Part shown: positions 1-8,013 of the stretch, in pieces
How positions within the stretch are numbered: position 1 is the stretch's first letter
Layout: each line of letters opens with the position of its first letter
NCBI RefSeq assembly: GCF_002954685.1
Contig: NZ_MSCN01000001.1
Coordinates: 2,843,554 to 2,907,553, forward strand
Source: Polaribacter porphyrae
Lineage (GTDB): Bacteria; Bacteroidota; Bacteroidia; Flavobacteriales; Flavobacteriaceae
DNA length: 64,000 bases
Direction of reading: 5' to 3'
Notes under the pieces: model-generated
Told to the model about the DNA's origin: nothing
What the model saw: the letters and a program-made list of their open reading frames with translations, nothing else
The model's database searches: none
Made by a program: the position numbers and the translations under genes

Positions 1-1
1 T

Positions 2-775
2 TACAAAGAAAATCATCAACCTAAAAAAGTGGTTATTTTTTGTCACGGATACAAAGGCTTTAAAGATTGGGGTGCTTGGAATTTAATGGCAAAAGCATTT
101 GCAAATGCTGATTTTTTCTTCATCAAATTCAACTTTTCTCATAATGGGGGTACAGTTGAGCAACCTATAGATTTTCCGGATTTAGAAGCTTTTGGAAATA
201 ACAATTACACTAAAGAATTAGATGATCTGGAGTCTGTTATGAATTGGATTTCTACAAACTCTGATTTTAAAAATGAGGCTAATACTAATAAAATCTTTTT
301 AATAGGACACAGTAGAGCAGGAGGAATTGTATTGTTAAAATCGAATGAAGATATAAGAGTAAAAAAAGTAATTACGTTAGCTGGAGTTTGTGATTTTGGT
401 AAAAGATCATCAACTATTGGCGATTTAGAACAATGGAAAAAAAACGGGGTTAAGTATGTAGCAAATGGACGAACCAAACAAAATATGCCTCATTTTATTC
501 AATTTTATGAAGATTTTAAACAAAATAAAGAACGTTTAAATATTCAAAAAGCTACAGAGAATTTAGAAATTCCACATTTAATAATTCACGGAGATGATGA
601 TACTTCAGTATTCATCAATGAAGCTGAAAATCTTAAAAAATGGAATCCTGAAAGCGAATATAAAATTATTAAAAATGCGAATCATGTTTTTAATGTTTCT
701 CATCCTTGGCAGCAAGAAATGTTATCAAAAGAAATGGATGAGGTTGTTGTAACTTGTGTTGATTTTTTGGGATAA
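2..775 (+). CDS. alpha/beta hydrolase, 5' end cut by the window edge
   Basis: The frame is open to the left edge: codons before the first possible start (GTG at 29) read YKENHQPKK, so the true start lies outside the window. The visible part is a serine hydrolase of the dienelactone-hydrolase/esterase type. A CHGYKG oxyanion-hole strand comes first, then GHSRAG with the nucleophilic Ser. An Asp in HGDDDTSV and a His in NANHVFN near the C-terminus complete a plausible catalytic triad. No signal peptide can be judged. The substrate is unknown; such proteins are usually small cytoplasmic esterases. The fold is certain, the specificity is not. Confidence 0.85.
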   Translation, partial: YKENHQPKKVVIFCHGYKGFKDWGAWNLMAKAFANADFFFIKFNFSHNGGTVEQPIDFPDLEAFGNNNYTKELDDLESVMNWISTNSDFKNEANTNKIFLIGHSRAGGIVLLKSNEDIRVKKVITLAGVCDFGKRSSTIGDLEQWKKNGVKYVANGRTKQNMPHFIQFYEDFKQNKERLNIQKATENLEIPHLIIHGDDDTSVFINEAENLKKWNPESEYKIIKNANHVFNVSHPWQQEMLSKEMDEVVVTCVDFLG

Positions 776-776
776 A

Positions 777-851
777 TGTCATTACGAATGAGAAACGATT
801 GAAGTAATCTGTATTTTTTAAACGAGATTGCTTCGTAAACTTGCAAAGACA
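777..851. repeat. decayed REP-like palindromic element
   Basis: Two imperfect inverted arms, 777-810 and 825-851, flank a short T-rich centre. Both arms begin or end with TGTC and carry AATCT and ACGA, so the transcript would fold into a long mismatched hairpin. It fills the gap between the hydrolase stop and dinB and could also act as a terminator. It resembles the dispersed intergenic palindromes common in flavobacterial genomes; that resemblance is from memory. Confidence 0.6.
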
Positions 852-866
852 AATAACAACTTTTCG

Positions 867-874
867 TAAATTCG
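867..874 (+). promoter_or_regulatory. -7 box of dinB (TAAATTCG)
   Basis: TAAATTCG differs by one base from the Bacteroidota -7 consensus TAnnTTTG and lies exactly 4 nt before the dinB ATG. A TTG at 841-843 could be the -33 element, though its 23-nt spacing is longer than the usual 19-21. The predicted transcript would have almost no leader. Confidence 0.4.
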
Positions 875-878
875 AAAA

Positions 879-1961
879 ATGGAACTCCAGCCTCCTTTTC
901 GTAAAATTATTCATGTAGATATGGATGCATATTATGCTTCTGTAGCACAATTAGACAATCCTGAATTGCGAGGTAAAGCCATTGCAGTAGGAAGTGGAGG
1001 AGATAGAGGGGTTGTTTCTGCAGCAAGTTATGAAGCTCGAAAATACGGAGTAAAATCGGCAATGAGTAATGTGTTGGCGAAACAAAAATGTCCTCATATT
1101 ATTTTTGTGAAATCTGATTTTGCACGATACAAAGAACTTTCCTCAAAGATTAGAGATATTTTCTTTGAGTATACAGATTTAGTTGAACCTCTTTCTTTGG
1201 ATGAAGCTTATTTAGATGTTACTGAAAACAAAAAAGGAAATCCGTCTGCAAATGATATTGCAAAAGAAATAAGACAACGCATTTATGATGAAACAGGTTT
1301 GAGAGCTTCTGCAGGTATTTCCATCAACAAATTTATTGCAAAAGTAGCTTCTGATATCAATAAGCCTAATGGACAAAAAACCGTTCATCCAGATGAGGTT
1401 ATTCAATTTTTGGAAGAACTACCAGTAAACAAATTTTATGGTGTGGGAAAAGTAACTGCTGCTAAAATGTACAATTTAGGCATTTTTGTGGGGAATGATT
1501 TAAAGCAAAAATCATTAGAAGAGTTGGTTTCTTTATTTGGAAAATCAGGAACACATTATTATAATATTGTTCGTGGAATTCATAATAGTGCTGTAAAACC
1601 AAATAGAATTCGAAAATCTGTAGGTGCAGAAAGAACGTTTAGAGAAAATATTTCTTCGGAAGTTTTTATGTTAGATAAACTTAATGATATTGCTGATGAA
1701 ATTGAAAGACGTATGGAAAAATCAAAGACAAAAGGGAAAACGATTACTTTAAAAATTAAATATTCTGATTTTACACAGCAAACAAGAAGCAAGACAATAA
1801 GCAGATTTATTTTTAAAAAGCAAGATTTTTTTCCAATTGTAAAAGAACTTTTATATCAAAAAAAACTTAAGAACTCTGTACGTTTGCTCGGAATTTCTTT
1901 TGGAAATTTAAATACCATAAAAAAAGAACCTGTTTGGGTGCAACTGAAGTTTGATTTTTGA
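879..1961 (+). CDS. dinB: DNA polymerase IV (Y family)
   Basis: Error-prone translesion polymerase that extends primers past damaged template bases. The N-terminus has IHVDMDAYYAS with the first metal-binding Asp (Asp14), and SLDEAYLDVT near residue 105 supplies the second Asp-Glu pair. Helix-hairpin-helix (GVGKVTAAKM) and little-finger regions follow. At 360 residues it is full length. Unlike many bacterial homologues it ends in WVQLKFDF; the QLKFDF tail suits a C-terminal beta-clamp-binding peptide. The gene stands alone, converging on the serine hydrolase gene 26 nt further on. No LexA-type operator was recognised. Confidence 0.97.
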   Translation: MELQPPFRKIIHVDMDAYYASVAQLDNPELRGKAIAVGSGGDRGVVSAASYEARKYGVKSAMSNVLAKQKCPHIIFVKSDFARYKELSSKIRDIFFEYTDLVEPLSLDEAYLDVTENKKGNPSANDIAKEIRQRIYDETGLRASAGISINKFIAKVASDINKPNGQKTVHPDEVIQFLEELPVNKFYGVGKVTAAKMYNLGIFVGNDLKQKSLEELVSLFGKSGTHYYNIVRGIHNSAVKPNRIRKSVGAERTFRENISSEVFMLDKLNDIADEIERRMEKSKTKGKTITLKIKYSDFTQQTRSKTISRFIFKKQDFFPIVKELLYQKKLKNSVRLLGISFGNLNTIKKEPVWVQLKFDF

Positions 1962-1987
1962 TGATTTAAACAATTTTATAGTTTTCT

Positions 1988-3442
1988 TTAGTTTACATTT
2001 TGTTTTTCAAACTTGAAAGTTTCATCCCATAAAAGCATAATTTCTCCTTTATCATTCGTAATAAAATCTACTTTTTCTCCATCATTAATATCTCTAAATT
2101 TTGTTTTGGTTACTGCTCTTAAAGGATAAGTAACATCTTCTTGATCTAAATCTATCAATTTTAAATGTTTTCCTTCCAATTCTATTTCTAAAGAATAAAT
2201 ATCTCCATCAATTGTAGCTTTATAAACACCCTTATAAGTTTCTAAAGTTTCTTTTGAAACTGTTATGGTTTCGAGCACTTTTGGTTTGGAAAAGTTCCAG
2301 TTATTTAATTCAGAAACTCCTCTTACAATTTCCATAAAAAGATACCCTCCATTATCAGCATTTGTTAAAACTACAATTCCATTGCTGGTATCTTGCATGC
2401 CCATCATAATATTTGTAAAGCCTCTGTTTTTCCCTGTATGGTAAAAAATGGTAGAATCTTTTACTAGCTTTATATCAAAACCTAATCCATATTTTGCCTT
2501 AACAGGAACCAACATTTTATTTGCCAGTTCACTAGAAATAAAACTATTTTTACCTTTTAAGATTTTTTGAAATTTAATTATAAATCTAGCCAAATCTTCA
2601 GCAGAAGTCCAAATTCCACCACTTGCTTTGTTGGCTGCGTTAAACCAATATTCTTTATATCGTTTTCCTTCATTGTTAAATGCATAACTCGTTTGTTTAT
2701 CTTCCTTATCAAAAGTTCTTGTTACTCCACTACTATTTGTCATCCCAAAAGGAATAAAAACCTTTTCACTTACAACTTGTTGAAACGATTTTTTGGTAAC
2801 ATCTTCAATAATTTTTTCTAGAACAGCATAACCCGTATTAGAATATTTATATCTAGCTCCAGGAATTGTATCCATACTTATTCTTTTGTAGTTTTTATAG
2901 CCGTTTAAAAGTTCATTTATAGTTGGAAATTTTTCATTTTCTGCAAAACCAAAATGATTATTATTTTTTACACCAGCTGTGTGGCTTAATAGGTTTCTTA
3001 AGGTAATTGGTTTTTCATTTCTATATTTACTTTTAGGAAATTTCCAAGTTTTTAAATATTCATCAATATTGGTATCTAAATCTAAAATCCCTTTTTCTAC
3101 TAACCTCATTACTGTAACTGCTGTTATTGATTTTGAAAGAGAACCAGCCTGAAAAACAGTGTTATTATTTACTTTTACACTATCTTTTAATTGAGCAAAA
3201 CCATACCCTTTAGAAAAGATAATTTCTCCTTTTTTTATAATTGCAATAGCTAAACCAGGAACATCATAATACTGCATTCTATTATTTATATTATAAAAAC
3301 GAAGTTCATTTTTTACTTGAATTGATGGGATTAAATGGTTCTCAAATTCATTATGTTTTTCATTTTTTGTCAAATCTTTTGAACAAGAAGCTATGACAAG
3401 GGAGGTACAAATAATTAATATTTTTAAGAAAATTCGATTCAT
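1988..3442 (-). CDS. serine beta-lactamase-like hydrolase, lipoprotein
   Basis: Class C/PBP-like serine hydrolase of 484 residues, probably a periplasm-facing lipoprotein: a hydrophobic leader ends in the lipobox IASC (Cys20). All three family motifs are visible: SLSK (nucleophile Ser101, Lys104), YSN at 200-202 and HTG at 335-337 in place of KTG. About 120 C-terminal residues beyond the catalytic domain look like the beta-rich extension found in many Bacteroidota members. Such proteins act as D-aminopeptidases, esterases or peptidoglycan-related enzymes, and resistance cannot be inferred. Its ATG overlaps the stop of the upstream membrane-protein gene (ATGA), so the two are translationally coupled. 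Confidence 0.88.
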   Translation of the reverse strand: MNRIFLKILIICTSLVIASCSKDLTKNEKHNEFENHLIPSIQVKNELRFYNINNRMQYYDVPGLAIAIIKKGEIIFSKGYGFAQLKDSVKVNNNTVFQAGSLSKSITAVTVMRLVEKGILDLDTNIDEYLKTWKFPKSKYRNEKPITLRNLLSHTAGVKNNNHFGFAENEKFPTINELLNGYKNYKRISMDTIPGARYKYSNTGYAVLEKIIEDVTKKSFQQVVSEKVFIPFGMTNSSGVTRTFDKEDKQTSYAFNNEGKRYKEYWFNAANKASGGIWTSAEDLARFIIKFQKILKGKNSFISSELANKMLVPVKAKYGLGFDIKLVKDSTIFYHTGKNRGFTNIMMGMQDTSNGIVVLTNADNGGYLFMEIVRGVSELNNWNFSKPKVLETITVSKETLETYKGVYKATIDGDIYSLEIELEGKHLKLIDLDQEDVTYPLRAVTKTKFRDINDGEKVDFITNDKGEIMLLWDETFKFEKQNVN

Positions 3443-4131
3443 TTTTTGGTGTTTTGATTAGTTAATTGATTGATATATTTATAAGTGAGTATTGTTAAAA
3501 TTAGAATTGATAATGTCCAAAAAGAGACGAGTTTTGGTGAGCCCAAAATCCAATATTCATTTAGAATTCCGTTTTTTAATAAACCATTCATTATAACCAA
3601 AACCACAAGTATATCAAAAATGACAGGTAAAACCAGAAAGCTTAAGAACCATAGGAGTTTGTATTTATTATTGATAAATTCATATGCTTTTTTCAATGGA
3701 ATATAACATATAAGCAAAATTATTATTAATGAAATAACCCAACTTAATATTGGTTGATTAGTTAGTTTAGTCAATGCATTAACCTCATCTCCTGAATTAA
3801 GTGTAGCTGTTAAAATTCTCGCAAATGGCATAGAAGCAAAGATTAATGTAAATCCAAGTGTTTTTTTATCCAAATCTTCTTTTATTAATAATTTAGTCCC
3901 ATACCATAAAACTATATAAGTAAAAAAAGGGCCTGCTATTGTAGAAAAAATTGATATTGGATTATCTGAAGCACAACCAGTACATAAAGCCCAAAGATTA
4001 AAGTCTCTTATTCCCCAACAACCACATATAATTCTTCCAATAGATGTGTGAATAATTTCATGAGCTTCGTGCAATAAAAAAAGCAGACTTAAAAAAGCAA
4101 GACTATATTGCCAAGTAATTTTTAATTTCAT
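3439..4131 (-). CDS. polytopic membrane protein with HExxH and a cysteine cluster
   Basis: 230 residues with about six hydrophobic segments; not a family I can name. The end of the first segment carries HEAHEIIH, which contains a true HExxH (His24, Glu25, His28), a zinc-metallopeptidase signature. CGCWG and CTGC follow at residues 36-53, giving four Cys within 18 residues on a loop. That resembles site-2-protease-type membrane metallopeptidases, but I could not find a convincing third ligand (an NPDG/LDG-like motif). It is coupled by a 4-nt overlap to the serine hydrolase gene and lies downstream of the LytTR gene. The protease role is inference. Confidence 0.7.
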   Translation of the reverse strand: MKLKITWQYSLAFLSLLFLLHEAHEIIHTSIGRIICGCWGIRDFNLWALCTGCASDNPISIFSTIAGPFFTYIVLWYGTKLLIKEDLDKKTLGFTLIFASMPFARILTATLNSGDEVNALTKLTNQPILSWVISLIIILLICYIPLKKAYEFINNKYKLLWFLSFLVLPVIFDILVVLVIMNGLLKNGILNEYWILGSPKLVSFWTLSILILTILTYKYINQLTNQNTKK

Positions 4132-4224
4132 TTTTTATTCGAAAAATAATAGTTCTCTTTATTACTAGCAATTAAAAAATAAAAATGTGGTAAAAGGTCT
4201 AAATATGTGGTAAACTGTAAATGT

Positions 4225-5010
4225 TTAAAAAGTAAGTTCTTGTTTTACCTTGCTAACCCTACTTCTTGAAACTGGAATAGAAAAACCTTTGTTTAACATA
4301 ATAAAAAGTTTGTTGTTTTTATTTTCGAAACTTTTAAAATAAATAGGGTTTATCAAATAAGATCTGTGTGTTTTTAAAAGAATTGGATATTGTTTTTCTA
4401 TATCAGATAGTTTTACTCTTATTATTTTTTTGCTAGGCTCTTGAAAATCTAAATAATAAACTTCAACATAATTGTCAGAAGACTTTATAAAGAGAAGCTC
4501 TTGAAAGTTTAGTTTCAAAAAATCATTTTTAGCCTTACCTTTAAGTATAAATTTTGGTGTTTTATCTTGATTTTCAGATAATTTTCCTAAAACACATCTA
4601 CTCAATATAAGAATAGGTAAAACAAAAGATAATGCAGGTAAAAGTTGTATAGTTACTTGCTCAAAAAAAGAATATGTATTTACATGTGCTGTAACAAAAA
4701 AACGATAAAATATATAATTGAGTACAATAGCCAAACCACTCACTAAAAGAAAGAAAAAGATTTCGTTTTTTAATTTCCAATAAGAATTATTTTTCAAAAC
4801 TTTTTTCTGATACCATAAAGGTATGCAATAGCATATGCATTGTATAAGTCCATAAATTGGCAACGCCCACAACTTTTTAATAGTTGAAAAACGATCAATT
4901 TTAAAAGGTTCTGCAAAAAATAAAAAGATAAATATCCAAAAGGATAAAAACACAGCAATTAAAAAATGAACTTTTAAGTTCTTATGAACTGGATATGGCT
5001 GATTTAACAT
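4225..5010 (-). CDS. membrane-bound LytTR-type transcription regulator
   Basis: 261 residues. Four transmembrane helices occupy roughly residues 15-135. A C-terminal LytTR DNA-binding domain (about 155-261) has LLFIKSSDNYVEVYY, the HRSYLIN core and IPVSRSR near the end. No receiver domain is present, so it is not a classical response regulator; membrane state or a partner must control it. Homologues in Bacteroidota often occur next to small membrane genes. A 30-nt gap separates it from the upstream anchored protein and about 90 nt from the HExxH protein gene, so it may be in the same transcript. Confidence 0.85.
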   Translation of the reverse strand: MLNQPYPVHKNLKVHFLIAVFLSFWIFIFLFFAEPFKIDRFSTIKKLWALPIYGLIQCICYCIPLWYQKKVLKNNSYWKLKNEIFFFLLVSGLAIVLNYIFYRFFVTAHVNTYSFFEQVTIQLLPALSFVLPILILSRCVLGKLSENQDKTPKFILKGKAKNDFLKLNFQELLFIKSSDNYVEVYYLDFQEPSKKIIRVKLSDIEKQYPILLKTHRSYLINPIYFKSFENKNNKLFIMLNKGFSIPVSRSRVSKVKQELTF

Positions 5011-5040
5011 CTAAAGCTGATTTTTTTAAAAATTATGAAA

Positions 5041-5601
5041 CTAAATTCCAAATTCTTCAACTATCTTAATTTTATTTTTTGATTCAATTTCAACAGGAAT
5101 ACCATCCTTAATAATCCAATGTTCGTCTAATAAAGATTCGTAAGAAACACTTATTTCTAAATTTTCTAAACGAGAGTGCAACATTCTTGTTTCATCATTC
5201 CAATTGATAAAAATCAGTTTTTTGGTTTCATTAGGGCTAATCATTAAATTTCTGATATTCCCAGCAGTTGTAATATTTCCGTAACCAATTTCATTAGATT
5301 CTGGCATATAGGTTTTAATTACTTGCAACCACTCTTTAAAATATACACTATCATTAAACACTTTATAAGAGTTTATTTTGGCCAAACCATTTCCACTATT
5401 TTTAAGTTCAACACCAAAACCCTCGCTATTATACACCCAACCTAAAGTTAAATAAGGATACATACTTGCTTTTTGTTGCACTCTCATAATTTTCATTTCT
5501 TGTACAGAGATAAAAAGTGCACAAAAACTGATGAAAACAGCACTAGAGGCAACTAGCAAATTGGTGTTGATTTTTTTAATAAGTGTAACTATTTTTTTCA
5601 T
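5041..5601 (-). CDS. membrane-anchored protein of unknown function
   Basis: 186 residues, not recognised. A basic N-terminus (KKIVTLIKKIN) precedes one hydrophobic helix at about residues 14-34, followed by a soluble part rich in beta-type sequence that probably faces the periplasm. The soluble part contains VELKNSGNGLAKINS and ISPNETKKLIF, which resemble immunoglobulin-like beta-sandwich strands, but this is weak. It lies 27 nt downstream of the GIN-domain gene and 30 nt upstream of the LytTR gene, in the same minus-strand series. Confidence 0.7.
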   Translation of the reverse strand: MKKIVTLIKKINTNLLVASSAVFISFCALFISVQEMKIMRVQQKASMYPYLTLGWVYNSEGFGVELKNSGNGLAKINSYKVFNDSVYFKEWLQVIKTYMPESNEIGYGNITTAGNIRNLMISPNETKKLIFINWNDETRMLHSRLENLEISVSYESLLDEHWIIKDGIPVEIESKNKIKIVEEFGI

Positions 5602-5628
5602 TATTTATATTTTATTTTTAAAGTTATA

Positions 5629-6507
5629 TTAGAATAAATCAACTACTTTTCCTTCGTCTTCTGCTTTAATTTCTACCAATAATTTTCTTAAACCTAGCTT
5701 ATTTACCTTGTATATTTTTGAACCAATACTCCATTTTTCATTTCTTTTTGCACCAGGCATCATAGGAAACCCATAACTGAATTTACTGCCATTTTGCTTG
5801 GGACCAACCACAAAAAAGTTATTTCTATTCCAAGAATTATTCTTGATTTTAAAGCTAATCCAACTGATATTATTTTTTGCTAGTTTTTTATTTTTTTTAA
5901 GAGCTTTTTTAGTGTCACCTTTTAAACTTTCAGGTGTGTTTACCAATTCTAATCTCCCATCATTTTTAATAATAGAATAAATTTCATTCTCTGCAAATAC
6001 TTTTGCTTTTCCATAACCCCAAATGTTAACTCGTACATTTTCTGCAATGGTTTTAGAGGCATCAATTGTTCCGTTTTCGATACCTAAATTCAATTGTTCT
6101 ACGTTACCAGAAGCTACAATTTTTCCTAAATGAGCCATTAAGTTTAGATATTCAGCATTTAAGTTTTTAAGAATTAAGGTTTCGTGCGTTCCTTTTTCAA
6201 TACGTTTTAAATTTGGTGCACTAATAGTAATAACCATTTTTTTGGAAGGTTGAATCCATTCTTTTTGATTTAAATCTAATTTTCCATCTTCAACAGACGT
6301 TTCAATTTTATCAAATAAATTTGCATCAGTAGTAATTGTCATTCCTTCTTTTAAAGATTGATCAATTGTAATTTTTGCATACAAACTGATGTGTAAATTA
6401 GTAAGATTATCAATTGAAAAACTTCTAGTTTCAATGGTTTCATTTCCTTTTGTTTGTGCAATTATTGATGAGCTTACCAATAAAGCAATAATGATGATTT
6501 TTTTCAT
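5629..6507 (-). CDS. secreted GIN-domain (DUF2807) protein
   Basis: 292 residues with an N-terminal signal peptide ending ...SIIAQ. Residues about 25-215 match the GIN/DUF2807 type: an FSIDNLTNLHIS start, a middle rich in hydrophobic-polar alternation (KLDLNQ, VITISAPNLKRIE) and the short beta strands of a right-handed helix. The family is common in Bacteroidota as putative surface or periplasmic proteins, and no enzyme function is known. The last 80 residues are basic and not part of the repeat. It lies 6 nt after the small starch-binding-like lipoprotein gene, so the two are co-transcribed. Confidence 0.85.
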   Translation of the reverse strand: MKKIIIIALLVSSSIIAQTKGNETIETRSFSIDNLTNLHISLYAKITIDQSLKEGMTITTDANLFDKIETSVEDGKLDLNQKEWIQPSKKMVITISAPNLKRIEKGTHETLILKNLNAEYLNLMAHLGKIVASGNVEQLNLGIENGTIDASKTIAENVRVNIWGYGKAKVFAENEIYSIIKNDGRLELVNTPESLKGDTKKALKKNKKLAKNNISWISFKIKNNSWNRNNFFVVGPKQNGSKFSYGFPMMPGAKRNEKWSIGSKIYKVNKLGLRKLLVEIKAEDEGKVVDLF

Positions 6508-6513
6508 AATGTG

Positions 6514-6897
6514 TTATTTTCTTGTGATTTCTGATTTTGAGTTATTAAATTTTGTTTTATAAACAATGGTTTCTGGTTTGTATTCAAATACAATTTGCCT
6601 GTTTTCTTCATTTTTTAGTTCATAGTCAAATCCATTCTGTACAAACTTAAAGCTAATGCCATACACAGCTGTTTTTTCATTAAAAGTGATTTCATAAACA
6701 CCATCATTATCATCATCTTTTAAAGGCACAGTTTCTCGCCATTGATTTGGTAAAAAGTTTCCTCTAATTCCTAAAGAAGTAATATTTTCAATACCATTTG
6801 TGTCTACTATAAAAGTTACTTTCTTTTCAAATTCTTCTTGCACACAGCTTGTAAAGAGTACAAGTATTAGTGTAAATAATAGTATTAATTTTTTCAT
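6514..6897 (-). CDS. small lipoprotein with a starch-binding-like beta domain
   Basis: 127 residues. The leader ends with the lipobox FTSC (about residue 17). The mature part looks like a single E-set or CBM20/CBM48-like domain: KVTFIVDTNG, GIRGNFLPNQWRE (the GNF...W pattern of carbohydrate-binding starch modules), DDDNDGVYEITF and SFKFVQNGFDYELKN. The fold assignment is from motif pattern only and the ligand is unknown. It sits between a secreted protein gene (10 nt upstream) and the GIN-domain gene (6 nt downstream). Confidence 0.75.
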   Translation of the reverse strand: MKKLILLFTLILVLFTSCVQEEFEKKVTFIVDTNGIENITSLGIRGNFLPNQWRETVPLKDDDNDGVYEITFNEKTAVYGISFKFVQNGFDYELKNEENRQIVFEYKPETIVYKTKFNNSKSEITRK

Positions 6898-6907
6898 GGT
6901 TCTAGTA

Positions 6908-7396
6908 TTAAATGCGTTTATAAGTTTGTTTGTTTCTGATGATTTTTTCTCCAGAATCTAAATATTCAACCAGTTTTGTAATCGAAAATGAATTACTATT
7001 AAATAGGTAAGTTTTGTACATTTTTGCTTTTTTGTTATTGTCTTTTCCTTTATAATAAGTGATTATTTTTGTAAAACCATCTGCTAATATTTCTTTTGAT
7101 ATAATCTTTTCATTACCAAAATAAGTTCCATTTTTTCTGATTTTTATGCTGCTTTTAGAGTTTGCTTTCGGTTCTTTAGGAAATTTAATTTCATTAATAA
7201 CTTTATTACTTTTTAACGTGATTTTCATCGTGGTTTCTAAAGTAACTTCCTTTTCATCACTATAATTTTTATACATTAAAGTTCCTTTCCAATTTGAATT
7301 GTTTAGCACTTCAAAATCAGAAATTGTTATGGTATCCTGTGCCTTTAAGTTTAATAAAACAGAAAGACTTATTAGTAGTGTTATAATTGTTTTCAT
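6908..7396 (-). CDS. secreted protein of unknown function
   Basis: About 162 residues from the ATG at 7396; an upstream in-frame ATG at 7450 would overlap the DoxX gene and add 18 polar residues before the signal peptide, so it is rejected. The leader MKTIITLLISLSVLLNLKAQ is a clear signal peptide. The remainder is lysine-rich and beta-rich, possibly an eight- to ten-stranded barrel. I do not recognise the family. It follows the DoxX gene by 10 nt and probably shares its transcript. Confidence 0.75.
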   Translation of the reverse strand: MKTIITLLISLSVLLNLKAQDTITISDFEVLNNSNWKGTLMYKNYSDEKEVTLETTMKITLKSNKVINEIKFPKEPKANSKSSIKIRKNGTYFGNEKIISKEILADGFTKIITYYKGKDNNKKAKMYKTYLFNSNSFSITKLVEYLDSGEKIIRNKQTYKRI

Positions 7397-7406
7397 AATT
7401 TTTGAT

Positions 7407-7907
7407 TTATTGTTTATTGATTTTTTTTGAGATGAGATAATCGATTCCAAAGCGTCCAGAACCTAAATACAAATGATAAATTGATACCCATAAAAAGCCC
7501 ATTGCTGGTAACATAGACCACATTCCTTGGTTCCATTTTTGCAGAAAAATAGCTACTAACATTGTACACATAATTAAGAAAGATGCAATTCTTGTTTTAA
7601 AACCTATGGCTAACAATAAGCCTCCAACAGCTTCAGCAAAAGCACCAGACCAAGCAAAGAAAAATGGGAATAACGCAAAAATTCCACCATATTCAGCCAC
7701 ATCTTTTGGAAACCAAGCTGCAACTTCAAAGAAGCCTAAATTAGCAGTAGAAGACCAAGGCAATCCAAATTTGTCTGATCCAAAACTTACCGTTAATAAC
7801 ATTCCACATACAAACCTTGGTATAGTAAATAGTAGATCTGCAAACCAACTTTTTTGAGTTACAGGAGTAATAATGAATTTAGAAATGTTTATAATACGAG
7901 TTTTCAT
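7407..7907 (-). CDS. DoxX family membrane protein
   Basis: About 166 residues from the ATG at 7907 (the in-frame ATG at 7961 would start inside the putative regulatory region). Four transmembrane helices: FTIPRFVCGMLLTV, GIFALFPFFFAWSGAFAEAVG, TRIASFLIMCTMLVAIFL and WSMLPAMGFLWVSIYHL. The GxLLAIGFKTR turn between helices is typical of DoxX. Family members are small quinone- or redox-associated membrane proteins of uncertain function. The gene is downstream of the AraC-type regulator, which may control it. Confidence 0.88.
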   Translation of the reverse strand: MKTRIINISKFIITPVTQKSWFADLLFTIPRFVCGMLLTVSFGSDKFGLPWSSTANLGFFEVAAWFPKDVAEYGGIFALFPFFFAWSGAFAEAVGGLLLAIGFKTRIASFLIMCTMLVAIFLQKWNQGMWSMLPAMGFLWVSIYHLYLGSGRFGIDYLISKKINKQ

Positions 7908-7955
7908 AAATGAGATATTTGTTCTGTTAATTTGATGAGACAAAGTTGGAACAAA

Positions 7956-8009
7956 TCTCAATTTTACACGACTTACAATGTATTATAAGGTCTTACATAC
8001 GATTTGAGA
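7956..8009. promoter_or_regulatory. imperfect inverted repeat between the AraC-type gene and doxX-like gene
   Basis: TCTCAA at 7956-7961 and TTGAGA at 8004-8009 form the outer arms of a 54-nt imperfect palindrome. Related inner blocks (TTACACGACTTAC and CTTACATACGA) lie between them. It sits immediately upstream of the DoxX start, just after the AraC-type stop. An operator for that regulator is a reasonable but unproven reading. Confidence 0.3.
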
Positions 8010-8013
8010 CGTC

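Noticed and set aside
1988-3442. Antibiotic-resistance beta-lactamase
   Set aside because: The SxxK, YxN and HTG motifs belong to a broad serine hydrolase family and the Bacteroidota-type C-terminal extension is not that of AmpC enzymes; resistance cannot be inferred.
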